The position numbers and the translations under genes are program-made. Shown here one piece after another: positions 38,872-48,148 of a stretch of 64,000 nt of DNA. The notes beneath the pieces were generated by a model. That model was not told the DNA's origin. It did no database searches and was given only the letters and a program-made list of their open reading frames with translations. Positions within the stretch are counted from its first letter, which is position 1. Each line of letters opens with the position of its first letter. Origin of the DNA: Jeotgalibaca porci (GTDB taxonomy: Bacteria; Bacillota; Bacilli; Lactobacillales; Aerococcaceae); the NCBI RefSeq assembly GCF_011299095.1, contig NZ_CP049889.1:947501-1011500 (forward strand), written 5' to 3'.

Positions 38872-39075
38872 ATGAATTTAAAAAATATCGTTCTTCAAAT
38901 CGTTATGAAATTTGCATTTGCTGGTCTTTTTATTTATTTCGCAGTGGATAGCATTAATGTATCCGGTTGGGGATTCCTAACGTGGATTAGTATCTTTTTC
39001 GCAACGAATAACATTGTTACAGCGATTCAAATGTTAGTAATGTATTTCAAGATAAAAGATAAAGTGAATAAATAA
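38872..39075 (+). CDS. ydiK: YdiK-like small membrane protein (DUF4305)
   Basis: The 67-residue protein has two transmembrane helices (about 8-25 and 32-57) and a short basic tail. It resembles YdiK/DUF4305 and stands next to the ydiL-type gene as in Bacillus, 24 bases behind it with an AAAGGA site. No function is known. Confidence 0.75.
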   Translation: MNLKNIVLQIVMKFAFAGLFIYFAVDSINVSGWGFLTWISIFFATNNIVTAIQMLVMYFKIKDKVNK

Positions 39076-39117
39076 AAAAATCCCGCACTCTTCAATTTGA
39101 AGGACGCGGGATTTTTT
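39074..39117. terminator. Bidirectional terminator between ydiK and rex
   Basis: AAAAAAATCCCGC(..)TTCAATTTGAA(..)GCGGGATTTTTT is a strong stem between convergent genes with A/T runs on both sides. Confidence 0.9.
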
Positions 39118-39126
39118 ATTTTATGC

Positions 39127-39762
39127 TTAACTGATGTTGTTATCTAAGAAATAAATCAAGGTCTGAAGTTCGTTCGTCAGGTCAACGTTTTGAACGCGGA
39201 CATTTTCTGGAACAGATAGACGAATTGGTGTAAAGTTCATAATTCCCCGAATTCCTGCTTCCACTAGATTATTAGCAGCTTTTTGTGCTACTTCTTGCGG
39301 AACAGTCAAAATGACAACGTCAATTTGTTGAATACGCAGTTGTTCAATCATTTCCCCCATTGGATAGACCGGAACCCCACTGACAATTGTCCCAACGATA
39401 TCTTCATTTACATCAAAGGCAGCGCTGATCCGTACATTATTACTTAAATGGAAGTTATAGTTTAGTAACGCATGTCCCAAGTTACCAACTCCGATTAATG
39501 CAACGTTGGTCAAACGATCTTGGTTCAATGTTTTACTGAAGAATTCCAATAAGTATTCGACATCATAACCATAGCCTCTTTTCCCAAGAGCACCAAAGTA
39601 TGAAAAATCTCTACGGATAGTTGCACTATCAACCTTTACGGCCTCGCTCAATTCTGTTGAGGAGATTCTCGTTTTTCCGGCATCGTGCAAATAGCGTAAG
39701 TAACGGTGATAGATAGGAAGACGACGGGCAGTAGCTTTTGGAATTTCATTATTAGCTGGCAT
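39127..39762 (-). CDS. rex: Redox-sensing repressor Rex
   Basis: The 211-residue repressor releases DNA when NADH rises. It has an N-terminal winged helix ([28 protein letters not shown]) and a Rossmann domain with [12 protein letters not shown]. It usually controls fermentation and NADH-oxidising genes. The ATG at 39762 gives the normal family length; a frame extending to 39855 adds 31 unrelated residues and overlaps the promoter. Its ribosome site (GCGAGAGAAAC) is weak. A Rex-like operator lies upstream. Confidence 0.94.
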   Translation of the reverse strand: MPANNEIPKATARRLPIYHRYLRYLHDAGKTRISSTELSEAVKVDSATIRRDFSYFGALGKRGYGYDVEYLLEFFSKTLNQDRLTNVALIGVGNLGHALLNYNFHLSNNVRISAAFDVNEDIVGTIVSGVPVYPMGEMIEQLRIQQIDVVILTVPQEVAQKAANNLVEAGIRGIMNFTPIRLSVPENVRVQNVDLTNELQTLIYFLDNNIS

Positions 39763-39894
39763 AGTTTCTCTCGCTTTCTTCAAATTTATGTATGTAAAAT
39801 TATCTATTATAAACGTTTTGTGCTCATCAATACATAGTGCAATTATAGCATGCACTCGTGAAAAATCTAGTATTTTGTTTTAATTTGTACTTTT

Positions 39895-39912
39895 TTGTGA
39901 AGGGTATCTCAA
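39895..39912. promoter_or_regulatory. Rex-operator-like site
   Basis: TTGTGAAGGGTATCTCAA matches the Rex palindrome TTGTGAA(4)TTCACAA at 12 of 14 defined positions. It lies between the divergent rex and ABC-F genes, 130 bp before rex. A further half site TTTCACAAA is near 39957. Rex autoregulation is common in Firmicutes. Confidence 0.5.
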
Positions 39913-40065
39913 CTTGAACTTTGTTGTTATCGCTTTTATAAAAAAAATGGTGCACGTTTCACAAAGGTTAGACCGTTTTCATCATCCTTTCTTTTGGATG
40001 CGCCCAGAACGAAAAAACTATGATAAAATGATTATGCATATAATAGAAAGTTGAGGAACGACTGA

Positions 40066-42012
40066 ATGATACTCTTACAAGGACAAAATCTAGCCCGTTA
40101 TTTCGGTCCGACCGTTTTATTTGAGAATATTCAAATTACGATCCAGGACAATGAGCGCATTGCACTCGTGGGACGAAATGGTGCAGGGAAATCAACATTA
40201 CTAAAAATATTGGCCGGTATTGAACCGACAGATGCAGGGACTGTTGCGAAGAAAAAAGAAGTGACCATTGGTTATCTTGACCAACACAGTGCTGTCGATT
40301 CCACTAAAACAATCTGGGACGAAATGCTGACGGTCTTTGCACCTGTCATTTTATTAATGAAACAAGCAGAACAGGCTGCTACGCGTTTGGCGGACGAAGC
40401 TGTCATTAATGACCCCGATGCCATGGAAGCAGCTTTAAAATTATACGACACATTGCAACAAGAAATCCACAAGCAAGATGCATACGGGTATGAATCTGAA
40501 ATCCGTTCGGTTTTACATGGATTTAAGTTTTACGAAGAAGACTTGGATCGTCCTATTTCCCAGCTCTCCGGCGGTCAAAAAACGCGTTTGGCGATGGCAA
40601 AAATTCTATTGGAAAAGAATGACCTGTTGATTTTGGATGAGCCGACGAACCATTTGGACATTGATACATTGGCTTGGTTGGAGAATTACTTGCTTGGTTA
40701 CCGCGGAACGCTTTTAGTCGTTTCCCATGACCGGTATTTCTTGGATAAAATTGCAACAAACGTTTATGAAATCAGTCGCAATAAAATCCACCATTATAAA
40801 GGGAACTATTCTTGGTTTTTACAAGAAAAAGCGGCTCGTTTAGAACAAGAAATGAAGCAATATGAGAAACAACAAGAAGAAATTGCCAAACTGGAGGATT
40901 ATGTTGCACGAAACATCGTGCGTGCATCTACTACTAAAATGGCCCAAAGCCGACGGAAACGATTGGAAAAAATGGACCGTATGGATAAACCTATGGGCGA
41001 TGAACGTTCCGTACGCTTTGCTTTTGACATTAAGCGTGAGAGCGGCAATGTGGTGATGGGCGTTGAGAATGCTGCTGTTGGTTACAATGGCGAAGTTTTG
41101 GCAAAACCCATCAATCTAGATTTGCGCAAACAACAGGCAATTGGTATTGTCGGCCCAAACGGAATCGGAAAATCAACTTTATTGAAATCCATTATTGATC
41201 AAATTCCTTTTATTGAGGGTGGCGTAAAATTCGGAACGAACGTTGACCTGGGTTACTATGACCAAGAACTATCGAAGTTGTCTAAAAATAAAACAGTTTT
41301 GGCGGAAATTTGGGACTTGCACCCTACTATGAATGAAAAAGATGTTCGCAGCATTTTGGGTAGTTTTCTCTTTACCGGAAATGACGTTGAAAAAACCATC
41401 AGTTCACTCAGCGGTGGCGAGAAAGCGCGACTTGCCCTTTGTAAGTTAGCACTGGAACGGAATAACTTATTAATGTTGGATGAACCAACGAACCACTTGG
41501 ATATCGACAGTAAAGAAGTCTTGGAAAATGCTTTGATTGATTATGATGGAACGTTAGTGTTCGTATCGCATGACCGTTATTTCATTAACCGTATTGCAAC
41601 CAGCATCTTAGAACTATCGGCCGATGGAAGTAAACTCTACATCGGGGATTACGATTACTATATCGAAAAGAAACAAGAAGAAGCGGAGTTGCTTGCGCTC
41701 CTTGCTGAAGAACAAGAGGAACAACTGACTGATGAAGTCGCTCCTCCTGTAAAGTCGACTTACCATGCGAGCAAAGAAAAAGCGAAATTAGAACGTAAAC
41801 TATCTCGTGAAATCACTTCTCTAGAAGAAAAGTTGGAGGAAATTGAAAGTAAAATCGAAGAGATTGAAACCCAACTGACTTTACCCGAAGTTTTCGGAGA
41901 TCACGAAAAAGTTCAAGAATATAATGACGACCTCCTTACTCTGCAAGACCAACAAGACGTCTGTATGCACGAATGGGAAGCTAAGAATTTAGAACTGGAA
42001 GGGTTAGAATAA
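40066..42012 (+). CDS. ydiF: ABC-F family ATPase (YdiF-like)
   Basis: The 648-residue soluble protein has two ABC domains and no membrane segment: Walker A GRNGAGKST and GPNGIGKST, signatures LSGGQKTR and LSGGEKAR, Walker B LLILDEPTNHLDI and LLMLDEPTNHLDI, joined by the Lys/Arg/Gln-rich P-site-tRNA-interacting linker (about 240-320). A long C-terminal coiled coil (about 560-648) is present, as in YdiF/Uup. ABC-F proteins act on ribosomes, relieving stalls or protecting from antibiotics. Gene order next to rex and tsaD matches Bacillus ydiF, arguing for a housekeeping role. Confidence 0.93.
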   Translation: MILLQGQNLARYFGPTVLFENIQITIQDNERIALVGRNGAGKSTLLKILAGIEPTDAGTVAKKKEVTIGYLDQHSAVDSTKTIWDEMLTVFAPVILLMKQAEQAATRLADEAVINDPDAMEAALKLYDTLQQEIHKQDAYGYESEIRSVLHGFKFYEEDLDRPISQLSGGQKTRLAMAKILLEKNDLLILDEPTNHLDIDTLAWLENYLLGYRGTLLVVSHDRYFLDKIATNVYEISRNKIHHYKGNYSWFLQEKAARLEQEMKQYEKQQEEIAKLEDYVARNIVRASTTKMAQSRRKRLEKMDRMDKPMGDERSVRFAFDIKRESGNVVMGVENAAVGYNGEVLAKPINLDLRKQQAIGIVGPNGIGKSTLLKSIIDQIPFIEGGVKFGTNVDLGYYDQELSKLSKNKTVLAEIWDLHPTMNEKDVRSILGSFLFTGNDVEKTISSLSGGEKARLALCKLALERNNLLMLDEPTNHLDIDSKEVLENALIDYDGTLVFVSHDRYFINRIATSILELSADGSKLYIGDYDYYIEKKQEEAELLALLAEEQEEQLTDEVAPPVKSTYHASKEKAKLERKLSREITSLEEKLEEIESKIEEIETQLTLPEVFGDHEKVQEYNDDLLTLQDQQDVCMHEWEAKNLELEGLE

Positions 42013-42023
42013 CTTTTCTACAT

Positions 42024-42051
42024 AAACCGAGGCCTGTGCCTCGGTTTTTTT
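42024..42051 (+). terminator. Terminator of the ABC-F gene
   Basis: ACCGAGGC(4)GCCTCGGT followed by TTTTTT, 13 bases past the stop. Confidence 0.92.
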
Positions 42052-42065
42052 GTGTCGTGTTGTCG

Positions 42066-42210
42066 ATTGGAACATTTTGGAGTTGTAAGTTGAGTAAAAC
42101 GTTCCAATAAATAGTTATTGGAACATTTGGTCACTTTATTTTCGTTCAAACGTTCCAATCAGTGTAGATTGGAACATATCTCTCTTTATTTCCGATTAAA
42201 ACGTTCCAAT
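42066..42210. repeat. 51-bp tandem array of inverted repeats (ATTGGAACAT type)
   Basis: ATTGGAACAT occurs at 42066, 42117 and 42168; ACGTTCCAAT at 42099, 42150 and 42201. All steps are exactly 51 bp. Each ACGTTCCAAT is followed after 8 bases by the next ATTGGAACAT, giving hairpins with 8-nt loops and 10-bp stems (one A/C mismatch). The intervening 23-base stretches are not conserved. The array lies between two convergent terminators. Confidence 0.95.
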
Positions 42211-42220
42211 TACTGATGAC

Positions 42221-42261
42221 AAAAAAACATCTAGTCCGTATCTCACAGACTAGATGTTTTT
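42221..42261 (-). terminator. Terminator of tsaB-rimI-tsaD
   Basis: AACATCTAGTC(11)GACTAGATGTT with runs of A and T on both sides, directly after the tsaD stop. Confidence 0.9.
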
Positions 42262-43277
42262 TATTTTTCGAGCATGAGGCCCGGTCTTGCATTCAGACTC
42301 AGACTTGCGAAGTCTTGTGCTTTATATTGCGTATAGGCAGCAGCACCAATCATTGCTGCATTATCACCGCATAAATAAAGTGGTGGAATAATTAATTCAA
42401 CATCAGGGAGTTCACTGGCAACTGCATCTGTCAATGCCTGGCGAAGTCCTTTATTAGCAGCAACGCCTCCTGCCAACAACAATTGCTTGATTCCTTTTTC
42501 TTTCGCAGCACGAATGGTTTTCGCGACCAGCACATCGACAACAGCTGCTTGGAAACTTGCTGCTACGTTTTCAGGATCCAAATCGTCACCTTTTTGACGT
42601 GCATTATGAATTGCATTGATAACGGCACTCTTCAGACCACTGAAGCTGAAATCAAAGTTGTCTTCATTTATCATTGCCCGTGGGAAGTTGTAAGTATCTT
42701 TCCCTTTATGAGCCATTTCATCCAACACTTTCCCACCAGGATACGGTAGTCCCAACACGCGCCCGATTTTATCATAGGCTTCTCCCGCGGCATCGTCTCG
42801 TGTTTCACCCACGATTTCGAACTCGCCGTCAGCTGGCATGTAAACTAATTCCGTATGTCCACCGCTCACAACTAATGCCAAGAGTGGAAAATGAATCGGT
42901 CCTAATAATTGGTTGGCATAGATATGTCCTGCGATATGATTCGTCGCAATTAATGGCTTATTGTGTGCATAGGCCAATGCCTTTGCCGCACTTACACCAA
43001 TAAGTAATGATCCCACCAAGCCCGGACCTTCCGTTACTGAAACAGCAGCAACATCTGCCATTTCAATTCCGGCCGTTTCGAGTGCGGCCTCAATAATTTG
43101 TGTTATTTGTTCCACATGATGGCGGCTCGCCACTTCGGGAACAACTCCGCCAAAGCGCATATGACTTTTAATTTGTGATGCGACGATATTCGAAAGAACC
43201 TCTGAACCATTTTTGATTACAGCCGCACTCGTTTCGTCGCAACTGCTTTCGATTGCTAAAATTAATGTCTCGTTCAC
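42261..43277 (-). CDS. tsaD: tRNA N6-adenosine threonylcarbamoyltransferase TsaD
   Basis: The 338-residue protein of the Kae1/Qri7 family places threonylcarbamoyl on A37 of ANN-decoding tRNAs together with TsaB and TsaE. It has the family start [16 protein letters not shown], the iron-binding [12 protein letters not shown] His pair, [11 protein letters not shown], and [19 protein letters not shown] start at 43277 with AAAGGAG upstream. It ends the tsaB-rimI-rimI-tsaD operon; tsaE is not in the window. Confidence 0.96.
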   Translation of the reverse strand: MNETLILAIESSCDETSAAVIKNGSEVLSNIVASQIKSHMRFGGVVPEVASRHHVEQITQIIEAALETAGIEMADVAAVSVTEGPGLVGSLLIGVSAAKALAYAHNKPLIATNHIAGHIYANQLLGPIHFPLLALVVSGGHTELVYMPADGEFEIVGETRDDAAGEAYDKIGRVLGLPYPGGKVLDEMAHKGKDTYNFPRAMINEDNFDFSFSGLKSAVINAIHNARQKGDDLDPENVAASFQAAVVDVLVAKTIRAAKEKGIKQLLLAGGVAANKGLRQALTDAVASELPDVELIIPPLYLCGDNAAMIGAAAYTQYKAQDFASLSLNARPGLMLEK

Positions 43278-43281
43278 GCAC

Positions 43282-43743
43282 TCACTCCTTTCCTAAAGTC
43301 AGTTGGAAAATATAAGCATCTTCCACCGGTTGTTCATAATAATTTTTACGTATATCTATTTCGATAAAACCATACTTTTTATAAAGCGCGATTGCAGCTT
43401 CGTTGGACACTCGGACTTCGAGGATGAAATTTTCAACACCCTTCTCTTTGCCATACGCCAACAAGCCTTGCAGTAATTTTTCACCAATTCCCTGTCTTTT
43501 ATGAGAAGATAAAACGGCGAAATTGTTAATGGCCAAAGTCTCAAACATTAAGCTACAGCCGATAAAACCAACTAACGTATCAGCTTCTTCATAACCTAAG
43601 TAGACATTATAGATGTTCTCCAAGTCCCTTTCAAATGAAGACAACTTCCAAGTCGTTTCACCGGCATTTGCATCCAAACAGATGGTTAAAATAGCCTCGG
43701 CATCCGTTAACGCTAAAACTCTTATATTATCCGAAATCATCAT
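43282..43743 (-). CDS. rimI: RimI-like ribosomal-protein N-acetyltransferase (second copy)
   Basis: The 153-residue GNAT protein has the acetyl-CoA loop [17 protein letters not shown] and the C-terminal [16 protein letters not shown] signature with YY(E) near the end, as in RimI. RimI acetylates the N-terminal Ala of protein S18 in E. coli; the substrate in Firmicutes is not certain. It is 4 bases upstream of tsaD and overlaps the preceding acetyltransferase gene by 4 bases, so translation is coupled. Confidence 0.88.
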   Translation of the reverse strand: MMISDNIRVLALTDAEAILTICLDANAGETTWKLSSFERDLENIYNVYLGYEEADTLVGFIGCSLMFETLAINNFAVLSSHKRQGIGEKLLQGLLAYGKEKGVENFILEVRVSNEAAIALYKKYGFIEIDIRKNYYEQPVEDAYIFQLTLGKE

Positions 43744-44330
43744 ACTTTCGCCAAATTCAGTTTCATATCGACTGCATCTTCACCGTCGCCATGATAGTAG
43801 TTGCGTTTAATCCGAATAGCTTTGAAGCCCAACTTATTATAGAGTGCCTGCGCTTTACTATTCGAGATGCGAACTTCCAAAGTGATGCTGGAGACTTTTT
43901 CTTCTTTCGCTACTGCTGTCAAAAGTTCCAGCAATAATGAGCCTACGCCCTTACCTTGCCAAGCCGGCGCCACAGCAATGTTTGTTATATGGATATCGGT
44001 AATTTCAAAACGACTTCCCAAAAACGCAACCGGTTCGGTTCCATTATAGATTAATAAATATAACGATTTTTGTGATTTGACAATATCATTCTCTAAAGCC
44101 ACAAATCCCCAAGGCGTCTTCCCTTCATATCCTTGACGTTGAATTTCTAAAATGTCAGAAATATGTGCTCTTTGACCAATCTCTAAGTGTACTTCTTGTC
44201 CGTTTGCTAACTCATAGCGTTCCGGGAGATAATCTGTTCGTTTAGAGAAAGAATGTTTACTGTTAAGAATCGGACTTTCCTTTTGGATGGTATCCATCAA
44301 AGAATGAAAATGACTAATTAATTCTTTCAA
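43740..44330 (-). CDS. RimI-like GNAT acetyltransferase with N-terminal extension (first copy)
   Basis: The 196-residue protein has a GNAT domain (PAWQGKGVGSLLLELLTAV, NSKAQALYNKLGFKAIRIKRNYY) preceded by about 50 extra residues that the next gene's product lacks. The start is taken as TTG 44330, which follows AAAGGTG and overlaps tsaB by 17 bases; the longer frame from 44357 has a worse site. Two RimI-type genes in a row are seen in some Lactobacillales. Their shared C-terminal motif suggests an old duplication. Confidence 0.82.
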   Translation of the reverse strand: MKELISHFHSLMDTIQKESPILNSKHSFSKRTDYLPERYELANGQEVHLEIGQRAHISDILEIQRQGYEGKTPWGFVALENDIVKSQKSLYLLIYNGTEPVAFLGSRFEITDIHITNIAVAPAWQGKGVGSLLLELLTAVAKEEKVSSITLEVRISNSKAQALYNKLGFKAIRIKRNYYHGDGEDAVDMKLNLAKV

Positions 44331-45039
44331 CGTAATCACCTTTCTCCTCACCCGCATGGGCTTTTTGCCAATTCTCTTCGGCTTCGGGTTTCTTCAAATA
44401 TTCTGGAGTAAAGATATGCGCATCGACCGCGACTTCGGTTTCCGCTAGAAAGGCTAGATTCCCAGCTCTTGGTAACCAATCTTGTACCGGAGCAAAGTGA
44501 GCACGACTACCGAATATTTCTTGAATACGTTCTTTATAAAGCGGAATATCTTGTCCAATAAACATAAGCGGCTCCGTTTCCTTTTCCAACGATTGAAAAA
44601 ACACTTCGCTCTCAGCGTGAACGTCCGCCGTTTTAGAGGTTAGTTGTCCCTCTTCTATTTGGTAAACACCTGCATAAATATTTTTTCGTCTTGCATCAAT
44701 TACCGGAATAATCAATCCTTCAAATGAAAGAGCATTCGAAGCGATGAGTTTTAAACTCGAGACAGGTATAAGTGGCTTCTTCAACGTCCAAGCCAATGTT
44801 TTAGCGATTGTTGCGCCAATCCGAACACCCGTATAAGAACCAGGGCCTTTCGAAATGACCACTTGATCCAAATCGGCTGGCTGCCAGTTCGAAGCATTTA
44901 TCACGGTTTCCACCGCCGGCATCAATTGGGTACTGTGTTGAAGATTACCATTTCGCGTATATTCAGAGACGACCAGCCCGTTTTCAACGGTTGCGACGCT
45001 CATCGTCTGGTTAGATGATTCGATGGCTAAAATTTTCAA
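44314..45039 (-). CDS. tsaB: tRNA threonylcarbamoyladenosine complex dimerisation subunit TsaB
   Basis: The 241-residue inactive homologue and partner of TsaD starts MKILAIESSNQTMSVA and has KGPGSYTGVRIGATIAKTLAW and VIDARRKNIYAGVY. It supports t6A formation on tRNA. The start is TTG 45039 with GGAAGGACG upstream. A -10 TATAAT at 45072-45077 marks the likely promoter of the operon. Confidence 0.94.
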   Translation of the reverse strand: MKILAIESSNQTMSVATVENGLVVSEYTRNGNLQHSTQLMPAVETVINASNWQPADLDQVVISKGPGSYTGVRIGATIAKTLAWTLKKPLIPVSSLKLIASNALSFEGLIIPVIDARRKNIYAGVYQIEEGQLTSKTADVHAESEVFFQSLEKETEPLMFIGQDIPLYKERIQEIFGSRAHFAPVQDWLPRAGNLAFLAETEVAVDAHIFTPEYLKKPEAEENWQKAHAGEEKGDYVERIN

Positions 45040-45217
45040 AATACTTCGTCCTTCCACGTTTTATTACTAACATTATAGCTCACTATGACTTAAAAATCTC
45101 ACTGCAATTTGATATATACCCTAAGTGTTTTTATTTGCGTTATCTTGGAATTTGCTCAATAATAGTGTTAAGGGAGCTTGAAACCGTTCTCTCAATTATA
45201 TTTAGGAGGTTATAACA

Positions 45218-45421
45218 ATGGCATTAGATGACAAACTAAAAGGATTGAAAGATCAAGTAGTAGGTAAAGTAAAGGAAGAATACGGTGACGCTACGAACGA
45301 CAAGTCTAAAGAACTTGAAGGGAAAGCTCAAAAAACAAAAGGTCAGATAACTCAAAAAGTTGAAGAAGGCAAAGACAAAGCGCACGACAAGATTGATGAC
45401 TGGCAAGATAAAAACAGATAA
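45218..45421 (+). CDS. CsbD family stress protein
   Basis: The 67-residue, highly charged and probably unstructured protein (LKGLKDQVVGKVKEEYGDAT, KELEGKAQKTKGQITQKVEE) matches the CsbD family. In Bacillus csbD is a general-stress gene; molecular function is unknown. It has a strong TAGGAGGT site and its own terminator, so it is a single-gene unit. Confidence 0.9.
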   Translation: MALDDKLKGLKDQVVGKVKEEYGDATNDKSKELEGKAQKTKGQITQKVEEGKDKAHDKIDDWQDKNR

Positions 45422-45438
45422 TATTATTATGAAGATAA

Positions 45439-45479
45439 AAACTCCGGCCCATCTGAGAATGATGAGCCGGAGTTTTTTT
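45439..45479. terminator. Bidirectional terminator csbD/galT
   Basis: AACTCCGGC ... GCCGGAGTTTTTTT between convergent genes; it touches the galT stop. Confidence 0.9.
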
Positions 45480-46956
45480 ATTTAAATTGGTTCATGAAGA
45501 CGTCGAAGGCTTCTTGCCCCTCTGTTGTATATTTGAAGACACCAGCGTCTTCCAAAACACGTTGGAACTTTTGGCCAACTGCATTTTGTACCACTGTCGT
45601 AACATCTGTGTCAGCCTCTTTTTGTTGTTTCAACGTATCAGCCCAATCCTGGTGGTAAGGTGCGATTGTTACCTCTTCGCCTGCGAGATAGCTCTCAACA
45701 TCAGCTAACTCAGTTTTCAAGCGCGGCGGTAAAATTGCCAGTCCCAATACTTCAATCAAGCCGATATTTTCTTTTTTGATATGTTGTACATCTTGATGCG
45801 GATGGAAAACCCCGTCTGGAAATGCTTCTGTCGTCCGGTTATTTCTTAATACAACGTCCAACTCGTAAGCAGAGCCCTTGCGTCGCGCAATCAAAGTAAC
45901 AGCATTGTGCTTTTCAGTATCAGTAGCAGCCACAATCGCGAGTGCTTCATTGCTGTAACTTTCCCACGCTTGCATTAATTCCGTTCCCGCTTGGATAAGC
46001 GCCTGTTTATCATCACTGCGCAAACGCACAACCGACATCGGCCAGTATAGACGTTCTGCAGTAACTTCGGGTTGTGTCTGCCATTGCCACGTATCCAAAA
46101 CTTTTGCCGACTCCATTGGGAAGGTATGACGACCACCTTGATAATGTTCATGACCTAACATCGAACCGCCCACAATTGGAAGCCCAGCATTTGATCCGAC
46201 AAAATAATGTGGTAACACCGTTACCAGCTCCAATAAGTTATGAATCGTATGCGTACCCACATTCATCGGAATGTGTTTTTTTGTAAAAATAATACAGTGT
46301 TCATTATAGTAAGCGTAGGGTGAATACTGAAAACCCCAATTTTCGCCATGAATAGGGATACGAATAACACGATGATTGGTTCTTCCGGCAATTCCTGGAC
46401 GGCCGTGATACCCTTCATTCTCTGCACATAATTGGCATTTTGGATATTCGTCCGTAACCTTTTGCGCCTCAAGAATCTCCTGTCTCGTCTTTTCGGGCTT
46501 AGAAAGATTAATCGTAATCGACAAATCTCCATAAGGCGATGAAACAGTATATTCTTCATTTTTAGCAATTTGACGTGTTTTAATATAGTCATTGTCACGA
46601 CAAAGGTGATAGAAATCATCTGTTGCACGCATTGGTGCTTCTTGATAGCTTTCCCAAAATTCTTTGTTAACGGTTGAAGGCAATGGCGTCAACACGTCCA
46701 TAATTTGCGCTTCAAACTCATCTCTGGCACGCGGAGTATCCGCAATAATTTCTTCTTTAACTGCGTATGCCACCAACTGATCCAAAGAATCCAGTAACTT
46801 TGGCAGGGGCAGGGATGGTAGTAACTCAGTATCGAATTTATCCAATTGTAAAAGGTGCAAGAGACGATTCACTGCATAATAATAGTCTAATACATGAATA
46901 CGATGTTTCGCTGACGCTTTCGTCACGAAATCATGGATAATTTGATCTATGCTCAC
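45478..46956 (-). CDS. galT: UDP-glucose-hexose-1-phosphate uridylyltransferase (class II GalT)
   Basis: The 492-residue enzyme of the Leloir pathway swaps galactose-1-phosphate with UDP-glucose. It is of the long Gram-positive class with N- and C-terminal GalT domains. It shows IPIHGENWGFQYSPYAYYNEHC and GSMLGHEHYQGGRHTFPM, the latter holding the catalytic His region. GTG start 46956 has GAGGG upstream. galK and galE are not in the window; galM is 11 kb away in another unit. Confidence 0.93.
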   Translation of the reverse strand: MSIDQIIHDFVTKASAKHRIHVLDYYYAVNRLLHLLQLDKFDTELLPSLPLPKLLDSLDQLVAYAVKEEIIADTPRARDEFEAQIMDVLTPLPSTVNKEFWESYQEAPMRATDDFYHLCRDNDYIKTRQIAKNEEYTVSSPYGDLSITINLSKPEKTRQEILEAQKVTDEYPKCQLCAENEGYHGRPGIAGRTNHRVIRIPIHGENWGFQYSPYAYYNEHCIIFTKKHIPMNVGTHTIHNLLELVTVLPHYFVGSNAGLPIVGGSMLGHEHYQGGRHTFPMESAKVLDTWQWQTQPEVTAERLYWPMSVVRLRSDDKQALIQAGTELMQAWESYSNEALAIVAATDTEKHNAVTLIARRKGSAYELDVVLRNNRTTEAFPDGVFHPHQDVQHIKKENIGLIEVLGLAILPPRLKTELADVESYLAGEEVTIAPYHQDWADTLKQQKEADTDVTTVVQNAVGQKFQRVLEDAGVFKYTTEGQEAFDVFMNQFK

Positions 46957-47104
46957 AGAATACCCTCATTTCTTGATTCATCTATAATATAAGTGTCTCT
47001 CATATAATAGCATATATTGTGTTATTTGACTCTATTCCGTATAAATGTTACAATTAGTTCGAATTAGAAATATACAAATTGAATGTATAAAGGAGTACGC
47101 AAAT

Positions 47105-47716
47105 ATGAACTATGAACACATATATAAACCTGGGGAACCCGGCCATCCGACCTTCTTAGTCTTACATGGTACAGGCGGAACAGAAAAAGACCTTGTGCCT
47201 TTAGTAAATTATATTGATTCGAAAGCTGGTATTTTAAGCGTACGAGGAGATGTTTTGGAAAACGGTATGAACCGTTTTTTCCGACGTTTAGCTGAAGGTA
47301 TTTTTGATAAAGAAGATCTAGAAAAACGCACACATACGCTGTATGATTTCTTGCAGTCAGCGAGCGAAAACTACAAATTTGACAAAACGAATGTCATTGC
47401 TTTAGGATATTCAAATGGTGCAAACATCGCGGCGAGTATGTTATACTTCTACGAAGATGCCTTTAAAGGGGCTATTCTTCACCATCCGATGACACCGTTT
47501 GAAGAGCGTGAAATGAAAACAAGCGATGCTTTACCTGTTTTTATTGGCGCTGGTAACAATGACCCAATCTGTCCACCGGAAAATACACGTTTACTAATTT
47601 CTCAATTGGAGAATGTTGGAAGTAATGTTACTACCGAATGGGGTAACGCAGGTCATTCCTTGACTCAAAACGAGTTGGACGCTGCCAAAAATTGGTACAA
47701 TAAACAATTTAGCTAG
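47105..47716 (+). CDS. Alpha/beta hydrolase (carboxylesterase/phospholipase family)
   Basis: The 203-residue serine hydrolase resembles MhqD/YodD-type carboxylesterases. It has the oxyanion loop VLHGTGGTEKDLVPL, nucleophile elbow GYSNGANIAASML, an acid region ICPPENTRLL and catalytic His in WGNAGHSLTQNE. No signal peptide. The ATG at 47105 has AAAGGAG; an upstream frame to 47045 has no ribosome site and includes promoter sequence. In Bacillus relatives help detoxify quinones; substrate here is unknown. Confidence 0.85.
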   Translation: MNYEHIYKPGEPGHPTFLVLHGTGGTEKDLVPLVNYIDSKAGILSVRGDVLENGMNRFFRRLAEGIFDKEDLEKRTHTLYDFLQSASENYKFDKTNVIALGYSNGANIAASMLYFYEDAFKGAILHHPMTPFEEREMKTSDALPVFIGAGNNDPICPPENTRLLISQLENVGSNVTTEWGNAGHSLTQNELDAAKNWYNKQFS

Positions 47717-47773
47717 ACCAACTACTCACTTCCTTTCTCCAACCTATATTATAGAATGAAAGGAACATACTTA

Positions 47774-48076
47774 ATGGATAAACTACTACAACGTATTAAT
47801 GAATTAGCTAGAAAATCAAAAACAGAAATCGGCTTAACGGCGGAAGAAAAAGCAGAACAAAAAGACTTGCGCCAACAATACATCCAAAACTTCCGCGGCA
47901 CATTCAACGAGATTCTATTGAACTCGACTGTTTATGACCCAGAAGGAACGGACGTAACGCCCGAAAAACTGAAAAAAGTGCAACGTCAAGCGAACCTGGA
48001 GAAAGCACAAGAAATCTTGGCTAGCCGTAACATAACCTTTCTAGAAGATGGAACGATTGCTAGAAAAGAAGACTAA
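47774..48076 (+). CDS. DUF896 family protein (YnzC-like), extended
   Basis: The 100-residue protein begins with the DUF896 helical pair (LLQRINELARKSKTEIGLTA, EEKAEQKDLRQQYIQNFRG). Typical members are nearly 80 residues; here a C-terminal tail adds a charged helix (PEKLKKVQRQANLEKAQEIL). Relatives in Bacillus are linked with the SOS response, but the function is unclear. The ATG at 47774 has AAAGGA nine bases upstream. Confidence 0.85.
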   Translation: MDKLLQRINELARKSKTEIGLTAEEKAEQKDLRQQYIQNFRGTFNEILLNSTVYDPEGTDVTPEKLKKVQRQANLEKAQEILASRNITFLEDGTIARKED

Positions 48077-48083
48077 ACCGATA

Positions 48084-48121
48084 CAAAAAGCAGCGCGGAA
48101 AATTCCGACGCTGCTTTTTTG
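48084..48121 (+). terminator. Terminator of the DUF896 gene
   Basis: AAAAAGCAGCG ... CGCTGCTTTTTT stem just after the stop. Confidence 0.88.
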
Positions 48122-48148
48122 ATGTTATTTTAGACTTGATATGCTTTC

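Noticed and set aside
42066-42210. Possible CRISPR array
   Set aside because: Repeat arms are only 10 bp, occur as alternating complementary pairs, and there are no cas genes; the same holds for the arrays at 20888 and 54318.
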